The position numbers and the translations under genes are program-made. From CAZJOD01 sp964547525 (GTDB taxonomy: Bacteria > Bacillota > Clostridia > JAAYHZ01): a DNA stretch of 26,622 nucleotides. The stretch covers positions 1 to 26,622 of the forward strand of contig CAZJOD010000036.1 of assembly GCA_964547525.1 (NCBI GenBank), given 5' to 3'. The notes beneath the pieces are model-generated. The model did no database searches. It was not told the DNA's origin and was given only the letters and a program-made list of their open reading frames with translations. The stretch's first letter is position 1. Each line of letters opens with the position of its first letter. Positions 15,874 to 23,054 of the stretch are shown piece by piece.

Positions 15874-16902
15874 CTACCATATGATCTCTACCCTCTTACC
15901 CGGTGCCACCTGCATCGTAATCAACGTATCATTATCTTTAACCTTTATACTTTCCACTTCTTTATGTCCTGTATAACCACCCTGAGTTAAGGAAAAAGTT
16001 TGTTTAACGGTTGCTTTTTCAGGATTTACTTTAACACCATACAATTTTACAGTTACAGTCGAATTCATGATCCCTACAGGCCAATTCCCTTTTATATCGA
16101 ATTTAACTTTGTTATGCTCATACTCTACATTACAAACACTCATGTTTCTTCGAATATATTCGTAATCTATCGCATCATCAGGCTTTACCGCCCAGAAATC
16201 TCCCCCGGATATTTCATAAAGTTTCTCAAAGTAACGCGTCAAATATTCCGGCGTTACACATTTATGTGACTGTGGTACATCCCACATTATAAGATGACTA
16301 GTAAGCAGCAACCAGGAATCTTTTATAAAATCCGCACTAAGATTTTCCAACCTTAATTCCGGTGCCCAGCCTGGACGTTCTTTGAACCCACCGGATGCCA
16401 TCATACAGTTACCAATTTTATAAAAGTCAAACCCCTCCCTGTTAGGTGCGTCTTCTACCGATACACACCCCATATAGTGCTGTTTAACAAGCTCAATTGT
16501 ATCGCTATAATTATACATATCATTACATATTGTAAATATTCTTACAGGCCAATCCAAATCATCTTCCAATCTATATTTACTCCATACTATTTCCCTGAAC
16601 ATATTAAGTCCCGGTGAAGCAGGATAACAATAGTGACTAAAACTGTGGTTACCCACACCCCACCCCTTATTAATGAGAAATTTCAGCTCATCGGCACTCA
16701 TATGTATATACCCGTTAAGTGAGCTTAAAAAGCAATTTCTTTTTTTACCTAATTGCCCTGAAACAACATCAACATGCCCCGGAATATTATATTTTTCATG
16801 TATCGGAAGAGCATTTGCCAAGCAATCTACCGTACCTTCGTCATATGTCATTGAAAACGCAAATAATGCGTCGTTTTTAAATTTGCAAATACAGGCATCC
16901 AT
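15874..16902 (-). CDS. Polysaccharide deacetylase (NodB/CE4) family protein, cytoplasmic form
   Basis: The 342-aa protein shows the NodB-homology motif 1 as MTYDEG (18-23; usually TFDDG) and motif 2 as GNHSFSH with His86 and His90. In CE4 enzymes the first Asp is the base and the second Asp, together with the two His, binds metal; here the second Asp is Glu22. A C-terminal beta-rich part follows after about residue 235 (VKFDIKGNWPVGIMNSTVTV). There is no signal peptide, so it probably works inside the cell, on a small N- or O-acylated sugar and not on peptidoglycan or chitin. GGAGGA lies 8 nt before the ATG at 16902. It is 35 nt downstream of the second Gfo/Idh gene and 67 nt upstream of the subtilase homologue, in one operon. 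Confidence 0.85.
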   Translation of the reverse strand: MDACICKFKNDALFAFSMTYDEGTVDCLANALPIHEKYNIPGHVDVVSGQLGKKRNCFLSSLNGYIHMSADELKFLINKGWGVGNHSFSHYCYPASPGLNMFREIVWSKYRLEDDLDWPVRIFTICNDMYNYSDTIELVKQHYMGCVSVEDAPNREGFDFYKIGNCMMASGGFKERPGWAPELRLENLSADFIKDSWLLLTSHLIMWDVPQSHKCVTPEYLTRYFEKLYEISGGDFWAVKPDDAIDYEYIRRNMSVCNVEYEHNKVKFDIKGNWPVGIMNSTVTVKLYGVKVNPEKATVKQTFSLTQGGYTGHKEVESIKVKDNDTLITMQVAPGKRVEIIW

Positions 16903-16937
16903 TTGGGTTCCTCCTCTAATTATTTTATAAGCTTAAA

Positions 16938-17894
16938 TTAAACTATAACACGCATACCGGTCTGTGCAGCTTCTGTAGCCATTACCGCTAATCGATTAGC
17001 CCTTAAAGATTCTTGTGTGCCGACTATCGGATCTTTTAAGAGCCACTTTTCAACTACACTTACCTTTGCAGGCGGAGTTACTTCAATATTTAATCCTTTT
17101 GAATTTGTGCAAACCACTTTACCTGAAACCATATCCATATCTAAATATCCTTCGGTCCCTGCAATCATAATTCTGTAATCGCTCCCCTTAACGGACGGCA
17201 ACATACGTTGTCCTTCGATAACCGCTGTACCTCCATTGCTTAATTCACAAAACAAAGAAGCATGGTTTCTCAAATTTATATCCTGTTCGTGACCTATATT
17301 GCCTGTATTTGAAACCATACTTTTTATTTTATATCCTGTTATCCATTCCAAGACATCAATACCGTGAATAAGTAAATCCAAAAACAGCCCGCCGGATCTG
17401 TTAACATCTAAAAACCACGGGGGCCGCTGTTCTTTTTTTAATTGTACGGACATACGTATATGGCTGAAAACAGGCGCTCCGATTATATTATTATCTATGC
17501 ATCGCTTCACTGCCATATATGGGGGATTTCCCCTCAATGTTAATAGCATAAGAATATCTCTTTTAGTTTCATCAGCCTTTTTTTCAAGCAGAATCTGTTC
17601 TTTCATGGTAATACAAAGAGGTTTGTCAACAATTACATCTAAGCCGTTGTTCAGACACTTCATGACAGATTCAAACTTTTTATCGTTTTCGTTGGCGATC
17701 CCTACTACATCACACTTATTTTCAGCCAACATTTTTTCATCATCGGTATAATTAGGTATACCGTATTTAACAAAAAACTTATTGTACACATCATCATTGA
17801 CGCAGACCGCTAAAAGCTCCATTCCCTTACCCAGACAACTTATAATTTCTCCGATATGTGTTTCTCCACCGATAATACATACTTTTTTAACCAT
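16938..17894 (-). CDS. Gfo/Idh/MocA family oxidoreductase (second, divergent)
   Basis: The 318-aa protein has a Rossmann half with VKKVCIIGGETHIGEI, where the usual GxGxxG is altered to GGETHIG, then DVIVDKPL with Lys91 (the EKP motif as DKP), and a C-terminal domain with NRSGGLFLDLLIHGIDVLEW holding the Asp and His of the active site. The divergent nucleotide-binding loop may change cofactor use. I place the start at the ATG of 17894, with AGGTGG 5 nt upstream; a GTG at 17903 would lie inside that ribosome binding site. The gene heads the four-gene run ending at 13413. Its upstream region contains a short mobile-element copy whose edge is only 32 nt from the start codon, so the promoter must lie within or beside it. 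Substrate unknown. Confidence 0.88.
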   Translation of the reverse strand: MVKKVCIIGGETHIGEIISCLGKGMELLAVCVNDDVYNKFFVKYGIPNYTDDEKMLAENKCDVVGIANENDKKFESVMKCLNNGLDVIVDKPLCITMKEQILLEKKADETKRDILMLLTLRGNPPYMAVKRCIDNNIIGAPVFSHIRMSVQLKKEQRPPWFLDVNRSGGLFLDLLIHGIDVLEWITGYKIKSMVSNTGNIGHEQDINLRNHASLFCELSNGGTAVIEGQRMLPSVKGSDYRIMIAGTEGYLDMDMVSGKVVCTNSKGLNIEVTPPAKVSVVEKWLLKDPIVGTQESLRANRLAVMATEAAQTGMRVIV

Positions 17895-17925
17895 GATAAC
17901 CACCTGTCAACATATTTATAACATT

Positions 17926-17964
17926 GAATCTACTGCAAAAACTTTATTTTATTGTAGTAGATTC
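17926..17964. mobile_element. Minimal hairpin copy E of the MITE-like element
   Basis: GAATCTACTGC and GTAGTAGATTC form nearly perfect inverted repeats around a 17-nt centre that is identical to the right end of copy C (AAAAACTTTATTTTATT). The element is reduced to its two ends. AACATT (17920-17925) and AACATC (17965-17970) flank it, a 6-bp duplication with one mismatch. It lies in the promoter region of the second Gfo/Idh gene. Confidence 0.6.
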
Positions 17965-18011
17965 AACATCTTAATTATATCACTCATATGTTAAAGAATA
18001 AAAATAATTAA

Positions 18012-18144
18012 GAATTTAATGCAAATACTTTATTTCATAACAGTAAACGAACGAGTATTGAACCGGAGTTGAAAAATTAATTAATGAAGGTGAAGATGAC
18101 CGGTACACTATGGTCCACAGTGAGTGAGTTGCTGCAGTAAAATC
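18012..18144 (-). mobile_element. MITE-like element copy D, 133 bp
   Basis: It is in the same orientation as copy B. AAACGAACGAGTATTGAACC (18043-18062) is close to the matching part of B, and the far end reads, on the minus strand, GATTTTACTGCAGCAACTCA, the best match to the family terminal repeat. The other end is decayed (GAATTTAATGCAAATAC). No clear target duplication is left, suggesting an older insertion. No open frame. It lies between the carbohydrate operon and the sigma-factor operon. Confidence 0.68.
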
Positions 18145-18155
18145 ATTGATAGAAA

Positions 18156-18193
18156 TAAAAAGGATATCATCGTATATGATAATACCCTTTTTT
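18156..18193 (-). terminator. Terminator of the sigma/anti-sigma operon
   Basis: On the minus strand AAAAAAGGGTATTATCAT pairs, with small bulges, with ATGATATCCTTTTT around a short loop, ending in a T-run. It is about 60 nt past the stop codon at 18255. Confidence 0.65.
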
Positions 18194-18254
18194 GGTCCCC
18201 TTATTATAAACCGCCAATATATCCGGCCTTTTTTATCTTAATACATTGTATTAC

Positions 18255-19043
18255 TTATGCATTCATACCTGCAAACGAAATAAAATATTTCCCGTCCTTT
18301 TCAATTATCTCGAAGTCTATTTGGTAGTCGGCTTCACCGTCCGAGGAGTCGTTAAGCCTTAAAAATACCAGGTAGACACCGTCTTCAGTTCTAGCTATAT
18401 TAGTTATCTGTGTAAATACGACGGCATTATCTTTCCTCATTATAATATACTGCGGGTTTGCTTTTACTTCAACAGCGAAGCTTGTGGTACAAAATTTTGC
18501 CGCTTCGTTATAATCGGCTCTATACATAGCCTTTACAAAGTTAACAACCAAAGTTTGCAGCTGTATATTTAAAGCTTCATCGGTGTTATCCGAGGTTATA
18601 ACTTCGGTAATTTCTTCTTTGGATATTTCCTTTATTTTTATTTCCAATTCTTTTAATTGAGCTTCCAAGTATAAAATAGCACTTTCTTTTTCTGATATCT
18701 GATCTTGCATATCATCCAATCTACCTGTCAGCTCGTTTACATCATCGTCTTTTTCCGCTAATTCTCTTACTATCGGTAAAGCACTTGCATACTTAACCGC
18801 TACATCCGGAAAAACAAGTACCGATACCGATAAAACCGCAATCAGTAGTATAATTGTTGTTGCAAACGACGGTATAAACGCGATTTTTGTTTTTGGTTTT
18901 CTTTTTGTAGTATTATTAATTATTCTTTTTGCTGCCATTTCTCTTACACCTTCCTTAAGTTGAAAATTCTTCCCATATTCAGTCAATCGGTTTACGGTTT
19001 GGAGCTCCTTGTTTTCAAAGTCAAACTTATCTTTAATTTTCAT
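18255..19043 (-). CDS. Membrane-anchored ECF-sigma partner (probable anti-sigma factor), no zinc motif
   Basis: The 262-aa product has a cytoplasmic N-terminus of about 53 residues, one membrane segment at about 54-78, a coiled coil at about 98-145 (MQDQISEKESAILYLEAQL) and an NTF2-like alpha/beta C-terminal domain at about 155-262 that should face outside. Its ATG lies inside the end of the sigma gene with an 11-nt overlap and GGAAGG just upstream, a strong sign of coupled synthesis. That arrangement and topology are typical of anti-sigma factors. However, the zinc-binding HxxxCxxC motif of common anti-sigma domains is absent, so the N-terminal contact region would be of another type. The extracellular domain is the natural candidate for sensing a cell-envelope signal. 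It could instead be an unrelated envelope protein, though that is less likely. Confidence 0.8.
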   Translation of the reverse strand: MKIKDKFDFENKELQTVNRLTEYGKNFQLKEGVREMAAKRIINNTTKRKPKTKIAFIPSFATTIILLIAVLSVSVLVFPDVAVKYASALPIVRELAEKDDDVNELTGRLDDMQDQISEKESAILYLEAQLKELEIKIKEISKEEITEVITSDNTDEALNIQLQTLVVNFVKAMYRADYNEAAKFCTTSFAVEVKANPQYIIMRKDNAVVFTQITNIARTEDGVYLVFLRLNDSSDGEADYQIDFEIIEKDGKYFISFAGMNA

Positions 19044-19545
19044 AACCTTCCATCAATCCTTTCATTGCGCTTAATGCATACCTTAGCCTTGATTTGACAG
19101 TATTAACCGGTGTTCCTGTCAATCTTGCAATTTCTTTTATCTGCAGGTCTTGAAAATACCTTAATACTAAGACTTCTCTATATTCGTCCTTAAGCTTCAA
19201 CAGATACTTATAAATATCCATTTTTTCAGCGGTATCTTCATTAACAAACCCTTCAATTTCTAATGTTTCCTCAAAATCCGGGTCGTTTTTCTTTTTTATG
19301 TACATATCCTTTGATATGTTTCGGATGATTCTTGACAACCAACTTTTAAACTTATCATTGTCCCTCAACATCCATATCTTACGATATGCTTTAATAAACC
19401 CTTCCTGGCAAACATCATACGCATCGTAGGGGTTTTTCATAATACTTAGTGACAATAAAAACATTTGGTCATAATACATTTCAACAAGTTGCGCGAATGC
19501 TTCTTTGTCACCTTTCTTACTTTTTATTACCAGCTCACTAACCAT
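19033..19545 (-). CDS. ECF-family RNA polymerase sigma factor
   Basis: The 170-aa protein has sigma region 2 at about 17-80 (FLLSLSIMKNPYDAYDVCQEGFIKAYRKIW) and region 4 at about 115-165 (YREVLVLRYFQDLQIKEIAR and TVKSRLRYALSAMK), with no regions 1 or 3, as in sigma-W/sigma-E type factors. I choose the ATG at 19545, which has GGAAGGAAAGG upstream and gives the usual MVSELVIKSKKGDKEAF start; an upstream in-frame ATG at 19599 would overlap the candidate promoter. The gene overlaps its membrane partner by 11 nt. Such pairs control envelope-stress or membrane-signal regulons and often activate their own promoter. Target genes cannot be identified from this window alone. Confidence 0.95.
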   Translation of the reverse strand: MVSELVIKSKKGDKEAFAQLVEMYYDQMFLLSLSIMKNPYDAYDVCQEGFIKAYRKIWMLRDNDKFKSWLSRIIRNISKDMYIKKKNDPDFEETLEIEGFVNEDTAEKMDIYKYLLKLKDEYREVLVLRYFQDLQIKEIARLTGTPVNTVKSRLRYALSAMKGLMEGYEN

Positions 19546-19588
19546 AACCTTTCCTTCCGTTGACTCAATTGAGTATTTATACCTTATA

Positions 19589-19615
19589 GACGCTATCAAC
19601 CCGTCAAAAGGTTTT
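19589..19615 (-). promoter_or_regulatory. Candidate autoregulated ECF promoter of the sigma gene
   Basis: On the minus strand AAAACC (19610-19615) and CGTC (19589-19592) are separated by 17 nt and lie about 44 nt before the chosen start. This resembles ECF promoters, where an AAAC-type -35 is paired with a CGT-type -10. A TTGACG in the same stretch is a possible sigma-A -35 but lacks a well-spaced -10. Confidence 0.4.
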
Positions 19616-19653
19616 AAATTTCTAAAAATTTCTTAATTTTTTATTCTATATAA

Positions 19654-19705
19654 ATATAGATTGGAGGACAAGCGACTTATTAGCCGGTTATCCTCCAATC
19701 TATAT
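19654..19705 (-). terminator. Long 15-bp hairpin between the sigma gene and the YbjQ gene
   Basis: ATATAGATTGGAGGA (19654-19668) is perfectly complementary to the arm at 19691-19705 around a 22-nt loop. On the minus strand it is followed by TTTATATAG, a weak U-tract, so it could be a weak terminator for the YbjQ operon or an RNA/DNA regulatory structure upstream of the sigma promoter. Confidence 0.45.
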
Positions 19706-19735
19706 CTATACACTCTGATATAAAAACGATAAAAA

Positions 19736-19790
19736 ATAATTATAATTCTACTGCAAAAACTTTATTTTATTACAATAGTTATTACATTAG
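19736..19790. repeat. Left copy of the 55-bp sequence flanking the assembly gap
   Basis: These 55 bases are identical to 19891-19945. They contain ATTCTACTGCAAAAACTTTA, the end of the MITE-like family. An exact 55-bp identity ending at the gap edge on both sides is what an assembler leaves when two contigs share one k-mer. Confidence 0.9.
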
Positions 19791-19890
19791 NNNNNNNNNN
19801 NNNNNNNNNNNNNNNNNNNNNNNNNNNNNNNNNNNNNNNNNNNNNNNNNNNNNNNNNNNNNNNNNNNNNNNNNNNNNNNNNNNNNNNNNN
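19791..19890. other. Assembly gap, exactly 100 N
   Basis: One hundred unresolved bases, the conventional filler for a gap of unknown length. Since the 55 bp on both sides are identical, the two contig ends probably overlap and the real gap may be zero, unless extra repeat copies lie between. No gene call crosses it. Confidence 0.95.
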
Positions 19891-19898
19891 ATAATTAT

Positions 19899-19949
19899 AA
19901 TTCTACTGCAAAAACTTTATTTTATTACAATAGTTATTACATTAGAATC
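19899..19949. mobile_element. Minimal hairpin copy F of the MITE-like element at the gap
   Basis: AATTCTACTGC at one end and TACATTAGAATC at the other form imperfect inverted repeats around AAAAACTTTATTTTATT, as in copy E. AATTAT flanks it on both sides (19893-19898 and 19950-19955), a 6-bp duplication. The insertion ends 2 nt from the stop codon of the YbjQ-family gene. The copy left of the gap (19744-19790) is most likely the same locus read twice. Confidence 0.6.
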
Positions 19950-19951
19950 AA

Positions 19952-20263
19952 TTATTTAAATTTTACCGCTGTGCCATATGCCAATATTTCCGCCGCACCT
20001 TGCATTACCGTAGATGAAGTATAACGGATATTTACGATGGCATCGGCACCTAGAGCGACAGCCTTATCAACCATTCTTTTAGTCGCTTGAGCTCTTGCAT
20101 CGTTTAGCATATCGGAATAAGCCGTAAGCTCGCCACCAACCAACGTTTTAAGACCACTTAATATGTCTTTCCCAATATGTCTGGATTGTACGGTTGATCC
20201 TTGAACCATACCCAGCATGGTAAGTTCTTTTCCTGCAACATAATCAGTATTTACTAAAATCAT
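19952..20263 (-). CDS. YbjQ/UPF0145 family protein
   Basis: The 103-aa product matches the YbjQ (DUF74, also called heavy-metal-binding) family: MILVNTDYVAGKELTMLGMV, GSTVQSRHIGKDILSGLKTLVGGEL, the helix with RAQATKRMVDKAVALGADAIVNIRY and AAEILAYGTAV. Members form pentamers of beta-alpha folds; the cellular role is unknown despite the metal-binding name. Its frame can be read back to a GTG at 20272, but AGAGGTG suits the second ATG at 20263 best, with 20264-20266 also possible. The start lies inside the end of the small membrane protein gene, an overlap of about 20 nt, so the two are coupled. A mobile-element copy ends 2 nt from its stop codon. Confidence 0.93.
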   Translation of the reverse strand: MILVNTDYVAGKELTMLGMVQGSTVQSRHIGKDILSGLKTLVGGELTAYSDMLNDARAQATKRMVDKAVALGADAIVNIRYTSSTVMQGAAEILAYGTAVKFK

Positions 20264-20459
20264 CATCTTCACCTCTTTTTATTTCTTTAAGCCGTTGTAT
20301 AAAAACAGCTGTAAATGCAATTATAAATATTAATCCCGGAATAGCTACAACGAGTTTCAATCCGGTTGATGCGTTTTGTGCAAACACCGGTAAAAAAAAT
20401 AAAATTACATATATAATTATTACTATAAATATAATTATTGGAGCTATGAACTTCTTCAT
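20244..20459 (-). CDS. Small two-segment membrane protein linked to YbjQ
   Basis: The 71-aa protein has two hydrophobic helices at about residues 4-27 and 33-54 with a short loop (AQNASTGLK), then a charged tail RLKEIKRGEDDDFSKY that should lie inside the cell. AGAGGTG precedes the ATG at 20459. Its stop overlaps the start region of the YbjQ-family gene, which indicates coupled expression and perhaps a membrane partner for that protein. I recognise no named family. The gene is 120 nt from the MetH stop and may have its own promoter. Confidence 0.8.
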   Translation of the reverse strand: MKKFIAPIIIFIVIIIYVILFFLPVFAQNASTGLKLVVAIPGLIFIIAFTAVFIQRLKEIKRGEDDDFSKY

Positions 20460-20582
20460 TTTACACCTCTTAATACACTTTGAACATAAATAATTATATC
20501 ATTTATGTTTTTTCATTACAATATCTATAAAAATTATACAAAACATTTAAAAAAAGATTATATGCTTGCGGCAACAAAGTTA

Positions 20583-23054
20583 TTACAAACCCAATAATCT
20601 TTTAGCTGTTTTTACAGCATCGGCGGCATTTTCACCATAACCGTCCGCTCCTATGGCCTTTGCATATTCCTCGGTTACACATGCACCACCGACCATAACT
20701 TTAACATCAGGGCATATTTGGTTTTTCAGTTCTATAACTTCTTCCATATTTCTCATAGTAACGGTCATCAAAGCTGATAAACCTATTAACTTTGCATTAT
20801 TCGTCACAGCGGCATCTATGATATTCCGGGCATTTACATCTTTACCTAAGTCCACAGGCATTATGCCGTTATTTTCTAACATAAGACATACTATATTTTT
20901 ACCTATATCATGTATATCACCTTTAACAGTTGCCATAATACATATCGGCTTTTCTTGTATATAGTTTTCCTTTTTCAAAAACGGTTTTAACTTTTCAAAT
21001 GACTTTTTGAAAGCATTTGAAGATGCAATCAATTGAGGAAGATAATAAACACCTTTTTCATACAAGCTGCCGACTTTTTCAATTGCAGGTATTAAAATTT
21101 TGTTCTGCATGTCTTCCGCTTTAATTCCTGAATCCAAACCCTTATCTATTTCATCACCCACAGAGCCGTACAAGCCTTTGAGAACACACTTGTATATAGG
21201 ATTATTCTCATAATCTTTCAATGTCTCTGTAATCCTTTGAGTATCTTTATTGTTGCTTTGTTCATGCTCTTTGTCCACATGAATCTTTCCGGCTTTAACA
21301 CCCGAAGACATTAAGACATCTCGCCTTATATTTTCTATATATTTTAAACCGTTATCATCACGATTTAATAAAAGATTGGCCGATAATATCGAATTCATAA
21401 CAACATCATTCAACGGATCGGATATAGCAAAATTTAAACCTTTTTGAATACACAATGTCATCATTGCTCCGTTGATAAATTGACGTTCCGGCATGCCAAA
21501 GGATATGTTTGACAACCCCGATAATGTAAACAAGCCCAAATCGTTTTTACAGAATTCTATTGTTTCCAATACATTATAAGCGGCACCCGGATCCGAGGCC
21601 ACACTCATGGTCAGTGCATCGACTATGATATCATTCTCAGATAAGCCGTATTTTTGAGCCTCCGCATATAATTCTTTCAATATATAATGTTTTTCATCAT
21701 TATTTTTAGGCATGCTTGTACCGTTTAAAGGTAATAATATTACCATTGCACCATATTTTTTAGCCACGGAAAATACCTTATCCGATTTTTCCTTATCTAA
21801 CGATACCGAATTTACTAAAGCTCTTCCGGGATAAATCCTCAGTGACCTTTCAAAAACTTCAGCATCTGCAGAATCAAGACATAACGGTATATTAACCGTA
21901 CCTGATAGTCTTTCAACTATGTCACACATTATTTTTTTCTCATCGGTTCCAGGTACAGCAACATTGACATCCAAAATTGCCGCGCCGGCTTTTTGTTGAT
22001 CATAAGCCGATTTTAACAAATTATCGTAAATTCCGTTAGTCAGCTCCTGCTGAAGCTGTTTTTTACCTGTCGGATTAATCCGTTCTCCTATTATGTTAAC
22101 AGTATCGTTAAATCCGTAAATAAATGCATCTGTAGCTGAAGATAGTAAACATACTCTGCTGTCGTTCGAAAATTTCGGTTTTTTATGTGGCAGGATCGTT
22201 CCAAGCTTTTGTATGTGTGAAAAGTCAGTGCCACAACATCCTCCAATAATACTCACTCCTGAATTTATAAGTTTATTACAGTGCGTAGAAAATTCATCGG
22301 CTTTCATTTCAAATACAGTCTTGCCGTTAATCAACTTTGGAATACCCGCATTAGGTTTTACAATCACAGGAACCCTCGCTACACCAATCATCTCGTTAAT
22401 AATCGCTTCTACGGTATCCGGACCGTATCCGCAATTTGCACCTACGGCATCCGCACCAAGACTCTGTAATGTAATAATTGCCGCAGCCGGACTTGTTCCA
22501 GAAATAGTTCTGTTATTTTTTTCAAATGCCATTGTCACCATAACCGGCAGTGAACATGCTTCTTTTACTGCAATCAATGCCGCGCGTGCTTCTTGTATAT
22601 CAATCATAGTTTCGATAACAAACAGATCGACATCATTATTCAATAAAACCGAAACCTGTTTTTTATATATGTCAACCGCGTCTTCAAACGTCAATGCACC
22701 AAGCGGTTTTATCCCTATCCCTGTAGGACCTATATCACCTGCTACCAAAACCTTCCCTGCAGCCGCTTCTTTGGCCGCCATAGCCATAGTACTGTTTATA
22801 AACTCCATATTATGTGCCATATCAAAATTTTTGAGCTTAGCTCCGTTTGCCCCCAATGTAAAAGTATATATGATATCCGAACCTGCATCTATATACCCGG
22901 TATGAATATTTTTTATAATGTCCGGGTTTAGACAAGCCCAATACTCCGGACATACATTATCAGGCATTCCCGATTCACTCATTAAAGTACCTGAACCCCC
23001 ATCCAAAAGAACACATCTGTTATTTATAAAATCTTTGAATTCCTTTTTGTTCAT
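20583..23054 (-). CDS. metH: Cobalamin-dependent methionine synthase, without reactivation domain
   Basis: The 823-aa protein carries, in order, a homocysteine-binding domain (about 1-290; zinc ligands Cys208 in GANCGY and Cys273-Cys274 in GGCCGT), a pterin-binding TIM barrel (about 318-575; NIIGERINPTG), a four-helix cap (about 610-695) and a B12-binding Rossmann domain (about 700-823) with DIHDIGKN, where His715 is the lower cobalt ligand. It transfers a methyl group from methyl-tetrahydrofolate through cobalamin to homocysteine. The C-terminal AdoMet-dependent reactivation domain of E. coli MetH is absent, as is common in Clostridia, so another protein must reduce oxidised cob(II)alamin. 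The ATG at 23054 overlaps the preceding stop by ATGA and follows GAGG. It is translationally coupled to the HMT/MTHFR gene. Confidence 0.96.
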   Translation of the reverse strand: MNKKEFKDFINNRCVLLDGGSGTLMSESGMPDNVCPEYWACLNPDIIKNIHTGYIDAGSDIIYTFTLGANGAKLKNFDMAHNMEFINSTMAMAAKEAAAGKVLVAGDIGPTGIGIKPLGALTFEDAVDIYKKQVSVLLNNDVDLFVIETMIDIQEARAALIAVKEACSLPVMVTMAFEKNNRTISGTSPAAAIITLQSLGADAVGANCGYGPDTVEAIINEMIGVARVPVIVKPNAGIPKLINGKTVFEMKADEFSTHCNKLINSGVSIIGGCCGTDFSHIQKLGTILPHKKPKFSNDSRVCLLSSATDAFIYGFNDTVNIIGERINPTGKKQLQQELTNGIYDNLLKSAYDQQKAGAAILDVNVAVPGTDEKKIMCDIVERLSGTVNIPLCLDSADAEVFERSLRIYPGRALVNSVSLDKEKSDKVFSVAKKYGAMVILLPLNGTSMPKNNDEKHYILKELYAEAQKYGLSENDIIVDALTMSVASDPGAAYNVLETIEFCKNDLGLFTLSGLSNISFGMPERQFINGAMMTLCIQKGLNFAISDPLNDVVMNSILSANLLLNRDDNGLKYIENIRRDVLMSSGVKAGKIHVDKEHEQSNNKDTQRITETLKDYENNPIYKCVLKGLYGSVGDEIDKGLDSGIKAEDMQNKILIPAIEKVGSLYEKGVYYLPQLIASSNAFKKSFEKLKPFLKKENYIQEKPICIMATVKGDIHDIGKNIVCLMLENNGIMPVDLGKDVNARNIIDAAVTNNAKLIGLSALMTVTMRNMEEVIELKNQICPDVKVMVGGACVTEEYAKAIGADGYGENAADAVKTAKRLLGL

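Noticed and set aside
22213..22905. 230-codon plus-strand open frame opposite metH
   Set aside because: It is antisense to the conserved MetH coding region, has no ribosome binding site and a low-complexity product; it is a reading-frame shadow.
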